A DNA stretch of 64,000 nt. Origin: Morinoia aosen (Eukaryota > Arthropoda > Malacostraca > Amphipoda > Talitridae). The stretch spans positions 49,258,859 through 49,322,858 of the forward strand of contig CM059575.1 in assembly GCA_030386875.1 (NCBI GenBank). The letters are read 5' to 3'. The position numbers were made by a program, and so were the translations under genes. Below, in pieces: positions 59,318-64,000 of the stretch (the first letter of the stretch is position 1; each line of letters opens with the position of its first letter). The notes under the pieces are model-generated. The model was not told where the DNA came from. It searched no databases and saw only the letters and a program-made list of their open reading frames with translations.

Positions 59318-60049
59318 GAGAAAATTCTTCGTTAAATCAGGTAAAAAAATCAATCATTTCTCGGGTTTCGACCCAGACTTTCCCCTAAACAGGCGCTGAT
59401 GAAATCAGTCCTCCCTTGCCGTGCATCAACGTCTACACCGGTTTCGTACACCAAGTCACGTTCAGACGAACTCGCAGCCTTTTGCTGAGATGCCGTATAT
59501 TGACATCGAAAAAAATTAATATTGCATAAGATTTTATTACTGTTTCATTCTATTATGTGTCAAAATATCTACTAAGAATAAGATATATTACGAAGAGAAC
59601 TTCGTTCGCGACCGTCTCGAAACATTCTTATACGAAAAAGAAGAAAGAAGTAGTAGGGCTTTGGATTTTGCATTCAGTGGAGTTCCAGACTCAACACCAA
59701 CAGAACCACTGTGTCTCTCACAGCTTTTCAGGGTATGGGGGAGGAAAAGAAACAATTAGTGACATTAATCCATTTATAATTAAAATATAAAGTCTTTCCT
59801 ACATACTTTAGGTATAATCATAACGCATTTTTCAGCGATTCTTCGTCGCAACCTTTGCAACCTTTGATTCTAATTTGTCTTTTATAGTGAATTGTTTAGC
59901 AAAGAGTCTGGTGCTACGTTTCATTTTATCATTCAGCGACCTACGAGTATCACCACTCCAATGCGTTCATATAGTGCGTTCTATTCATATTTCTTATTCA
60001 CTCCTAGGATCGTAGCCCATTAATGCACATAGTTAAAAAATTCTTACTT

Positions 60050-61200
60050 GAATATGTGTGTACGTATATAGGTGTATGTGGGCATATGGGTGTGCATATG
60101 TGCACGTACACCTGTGTGCACTAGAGTAGATAAACCAGTCGAAGGTTGCATTTTATGTCATTCCTCTCCATTTCTGTGCAAGCATCAAACTAGACCGTCA
60201 TGGTACCTATGTGATGTGTGTGTGTTTATCAATTGCAGACATTCTGCAGCACCATATTACAAAGATAATGTGATTTTCTTTCTAATATGAAATTGTAAAG
60301 CATCCATGTAAAAAAAGCAATAAATTCGTTGTGTGATCATCCATTTATACTGCAGTATTACGCTTATAGTTATATGCTTATAATAATGTGATACCTATGT
60401 TTGTTTATCAATTGCCGACAATTTGCGCCATATTTCAAAGATAATGTGATTTTTTTTCTAATATGAAACCTTCATAGGACATTAATGTTTTCTTTCTTAT
60501 TCATGTCCCACAATCGTTTTTATGTTTCAGACTTAGGTAGACTGTTTTGTGCCACTATTTTTAGTACGACATTTTATAATATTCATGCGATAACAAGATA
60601 TATTTTCTCCGTTTCCTTCGATTGGAATTTCTGGTTTATACTGACTGGTTTACGCTGATATTCGCGCACATGCTTACTTGTATGTATGTGTACGTGTGCA
60701 CGCTATGCGTATGACACCAAATAGAATGCGTATGTATTGCCTCGATGCATAGAAATGCATTTGTGTATCCTCACGAGTTTGGTGTAAGTATGTGCGTGCA
60801 TGTGTATGTGTATATATTTGCGTGTATATGTGCACCCATGTGTGTACTTGACTGACAACTAGCATTTTACTAGAGATAATGGTCTTTTTTTCTGTTCACT
60901 CTCAACTTGTAACAAAACCTAACTCGTCATCTCTTTATTATTGTGAAGCATTCATGTAAAAACTTTACATTTGTTGTGCGATCATCCACTTTTTGTTTAA
61001 ACAAAATGCTTATTAACTAATGACCGCTATGTTAAAATTGTTGGATTATAAATACAAAACTTATAATATTTTTGGTCCTCATGCTTATGTGTACGTGTAT
61101 ACATGTATATGTATGTGTGTATATGTACATGTATATATATGTATGAATATATATATATGTATACATATACGGATGTATATTTATATATATATTTTTTTTC
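60050..61200. repeat. TG/TA-rich imperfect microsatellite with duplicated blocks
   Basis: Tracts of TGTATG/TATATG words lie at 60050-60120, 60670-60850 (CA-rich on the other strand) and 61080-61195. Between them, GTTTATCAATTGCAGACATT...GATAATGTGATTTTCTTTCT (60221-60285) recurs at 60400-60465, and AAGCATCCATGTAAAAA...GTGATCATCCA (60297-60345) recurs at 60946-60990. The stretch has grown by local duplications. Confidence 0.75.
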
Positions 61201-62176
61201 ATGCTTCCTTAAAATGACACTTTTGAACATTGGCCGAAACAAGCGATTCATGTATTATTTTCCCGGCGTCAAGAATTGCGAAGCTTTATGTCATGTACAT
61301 GTAAACTGTCAAAAGTGTTTTCACCTCACAATGAAAATGCATCGTCCATGAAATTGTGTAGTCTCTTATAATTATCATTACATGTATTATCAAACGTAGA
61401 TTAAGCAAGATTAGGAGTACATTGCCCTCAATCATTTCTTTTCGACTAGTGACACGAGTTTTACAATACTCCTGTGTGTGTATCATCTAAGTGTATTAAT
61501 TTAAGAGATTTTAAAAACCAATGGTGGTACTTTAGTACCATCTATATTGGAAATATACTGTTTTTCTTTTTCTTTTCTTTCTTTTCTTTATATTTGGATG
61601 ATTTTCTCAGAAATCAATAATATAATAGTAGGTAGTGATAAACTAATTTTTGAGTCAATTATCTATTGAAAATTTACGGCTATAAGGTGCGCATTAAAAT
61701 GAACTTTATGCACATATCAGCACCGAGATTCGACGAATTTATATATTAGAAATGGTACTTTTCAACTAGTCAATTACTTGTACATGAATAAGCACAAATG
61801 CAATTGAAAATCTTTTTTAAAAGCAAATTATAATTGTATATCTTTTAATTATGCACAAATACTACGAACAAAAATAAGGTAATATTCCATATTTTCTCCC
61901 GTAATGGATGAGACTGGAATTGTTAGACAAAGTAAACGTATTATTCCTTGTGACATTATTCGCGGCATTTTGGATGATGTCCAACGTCGCATTTTACATT
62001 GAAAAATTTTTCACAGTCAGCGCAGTTTTCATATCTTCGGTAGTTGCCTGGCCTGTGCCAACGGATAGTTTGGTCATATCTGACCCCACTCAGAGTGCTC
62101 TTCGTCCTTGTGTTGCTGGGTTTCCGTACTGTTTTAAAACTCTTATTGCTAACACGCTTATAAATTCTGCTTCTTC

Positions 62177-62675
62177 CAGAGAATCTATGAACTAACTACT
62201 GCAATGTCAAAAAGTCAAAAACGTTCGGGTACTTTGCATAACCAGACATTGAAAATACACCGAACATGACTCAAATTTTATCGCGGGTAAGAATAAAATT
62301 TTTTCTTTGTTCAAAAGCATAGATGTTATTTTGATCTTCGAGTTTCATCAAGAAATTTTCATCAAACAAATTTAAGATATCTAACTCTGTTTAAGCGGAC
62401 AAAAGCTCTTGAGAAATAATAATAATAATAATAGAAATAATAATAATAATCTAACTCTAAACAGAGTTAGATATCTTAAATTTATTTGATCAAAATTTCA
62501 TGATGAAACTCGAAGATCAAAATAACATCTATGCTTTTGAACAAGGAAAAAATTTAATTCTTACCAGCGATAAAATTTGAGTCATGTTCTGTGTATTTTC
62601 AATGTCTGGTTATGCACAGTACCCGAACTTTTTTCACTTTTTTGACATTGCAGTAGTAAGTTCATAGATTCTCTG
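62177..62675. repeat. large near-perfect inverted repeat with (TAA)n loop
   Basis: Arms 62177-62394 and 62458-62675 (218 bp each) are inverted copies differing at roughly 7% of positions. Each contains CAGAGAATCTATGAACT, AACCAGACATTGAAAATACA and AAAGCATAGATGTTATTTTG. The 63-bp spacer includes AATAATAATAATAATAATAG. It could be a foldback transposon or a duplication in inverted orientation. Transcription would give a long hairpin RNA. Confidence 0.92.
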
Positions 62676-62705
62676 ATTTCATCCACCTCATGGTGGATGA
62701 AATCA
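62674..62705. repeat. perfect 14-bp-arm hairpin abutting the large inverted repeat
   Basis: TGATTTCATCCACC, loop TCAT, GGTGGATGAAATCA. It begins exactly where the right arm of the large repeat ends. Confidence 0.88.
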
Positions 62706-64000
62706 CATTTTGTGTTCCTAAGTTTAAGCCCGAGTTTGTTCAAATCACCTGCTGATTCCTAATCTATGTTTCAGAAGCAGCTTTATCTGATTTATGTGGA
62801 ACATGAAGAACAATTTTATCTATTTTTAATTTCTCCTCATCAATTTTATCAAGAATTTGGACGATCTTTACATCTTTCAACATGTAATCACATTAGATGA
62901 AGATTTGTTGTGTGCACAGCGCACATTTTAATGTACACACCAAAATAAACAGTTATTACTATTATTTATGGCAAATGATAAGTTGTTTCATAGTCTCAAC
63001 ACATCCTACATAGTCTGAATTTTTGTTTCACGTACAGAAAACATATATAGGCAGATAACTCCTGTCATAAAATTAATAAAATTTGCCTTATTCGCGAGCG
63101 TGCACTTGACATGATGCAAACTGAAACGTAACGGAGAATGAACGTGAACAATGCCAGTATATGTGTGCAAAGTTTCAATTCTTTAGCTGATTTACTTTGT
63201 GAGTTATACAATATTTCACACGTGTACAATTTGATGTACGCTGTGTATTAATTAATGGGCTTGTTGAAACGCTAGATTTATCCGAAAGTTTTTGAGGCAG
63301 TAAATTCAAATCGTGGTTCAGGTTGCCTCCATTCCCTGTTGGAAATAGATCTACAAATATCGTTGAATTTATAGAAAGTTGAGATAATAAATATTCTCGC
63401 TGCCTTGAAACCTTGACACTTAGAACATAGCAGAAGTCTATAAGTTATTGTCTGAATGATTGGTGATCTATCATTTCTCATGAGGGAATCAGAAATAATT
63501 CGTTGAATTAGTGATACCCCCCGCCGTCAGTGAAATATGACATCTTATGATTGGTTTATTGCGCTGTGAAGGTCGAAAGAAAATCACAGAGATTTATGCT
63601 CAATTGAAAAGTTTTATCAATCCTTGGCATTATAGAGGAATAAAAATGCTGGTTATTTCGTAAAAACAGAACGTAAAACGTCAGGAATGACGCCCAACTA
63701 CGAATGAACGTTCTTGAAAAAACAATCACGGTAACTGTCGCATGATGATCCCTCATCAGTGAATAAATGAGCACACAGAAAACGACCTATCGTAATAATG
63801 CAACGCAACAAAAGAAATAAAATAACTCTGAATAGGTAGGATCACAACTGGTTAATTGTTTATTTACATTTTCTGTAAAATTATCTGATTAAAACATAGA
63901 ATTTCAGTATGAGTAAATAATAGCAATTCGGAGCACAATTTTGTGTGAAGTCATAACTCAGGTATCCACTGTACGACATGTCACATTATGAAGACATTTC
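62706..64000. other. no gene recognised
   Basis: AT-rich; short frames only, no repeat partner seen up to the window edge. Confidence 0.5.

Larger units (their letters stand above)
58738..62176. other. no gene recognised; duplicated and TG/TA-rich tracts
   Basis: Contains the duplication at 59092-59317 and the tract 60050-61200. A minus-strand stretch at 61910-62170 has few stops (VLKQYGNPATQGRRAL) but matches nothing I can name. Confidence 0.45.

Noticed and set aside
60050-61251. Short frames of Tyr/Ile/Cys-rich protein in the TG/TA tract
   Set aside because: Simple translation of microsatellite-like sequence.
1-64000. CRISPR array, bacterial operon, rRNA genes
   Set aside because: No regular direct repeats with unique spacers, no ribosome-binding-site-led gene series, no rRNA-like sequence; the tandem array at 29702 has no spacers.

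Overview
The window is eukaryotic nuclear DNA, almost certainly from an arthropod and probably an insect, although the sequence does not identify the species. Reasons: it is AT-rich, open frames are short and broken by stops, splice-like exon borders occur, and the transposon mix is typical of arthropods (Tc1/mariner, hAT, THAP-encoding element, Penelope-like, non-LTR, tRNA-derived SINE). I found no intact host gene, no rRNA or functional tRNA, no CRISPR and no prokaryotic operon. Everything I can name is a transposable element, its remnant, or a tandem/inverted repeat.

Layout. 1-4694: end of a SINE, a cluster of GCATAT/ATATGC words (1330-1740), then a GC-richer unassigned stretch. 4695-14563: the main discovery, a 9.85 kb element bounded by 22-bp perfect inverted repeats and an 8-bp target duplication (TCGCGCCT). 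It carries minus-strand exons, one encoding the C-terminal half of a THAP domain, so it resembles a P-superfamily element. Inside it sits a hAT element (7198-10616, duplication AGCGAGAG). Inside that is an IS630/Tc1/mariner-type relic (8530-10257, TA). Inside that is a hAT-type MITE (8647-9789, duplication TTCTCCCA), and inside that a smaller hAT-like MITE (about 9473-9675). This is a five-level nest with four boundaries supported by exact target duplications or perfect terminal repeats.

14564-24827: mostly unassigned, with a 1-kb foldback element flanked by TTAA (18959-19950), a hAT remnant (21751-21893) and a 163-bp palindromic MITE (22618-22780). 24828-26880: a long-inverted-repeat DNA transposon split by a 5'-truncated non-LTR retrotransposon (15-bp duplication), followed directly by a palindromic TA-flanked MITE. 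29702-30716: a 14-bp-unit minisatellite with a 168-bp higher-order repeat. 31118-31404: second SINE. 32935-34507: a Penelope-like element with GIY-YIG endonuclease, inverted terminal arms and a 15-bp duplication. 35499-35849: second copy of the palindromic MITE. 37085-37392: second truncated copy of the non-LTR element.

37393-64000: mostly unassigned, with a hAT remnant (41984-43601), a 107-bp hairpin (45011-45117), a foldback repeat (50148-50484), a Tc1-type relic with long inverted repeats (50994-52593), a third SINE (58399-58724), a TG/TA-rich duplicated tract (60050-61200) and a 500-bp near-perfect inverted repeat (62177-62675). The genes do not form a pathway; the window records successive insertions, whose order can be read from the nesting.
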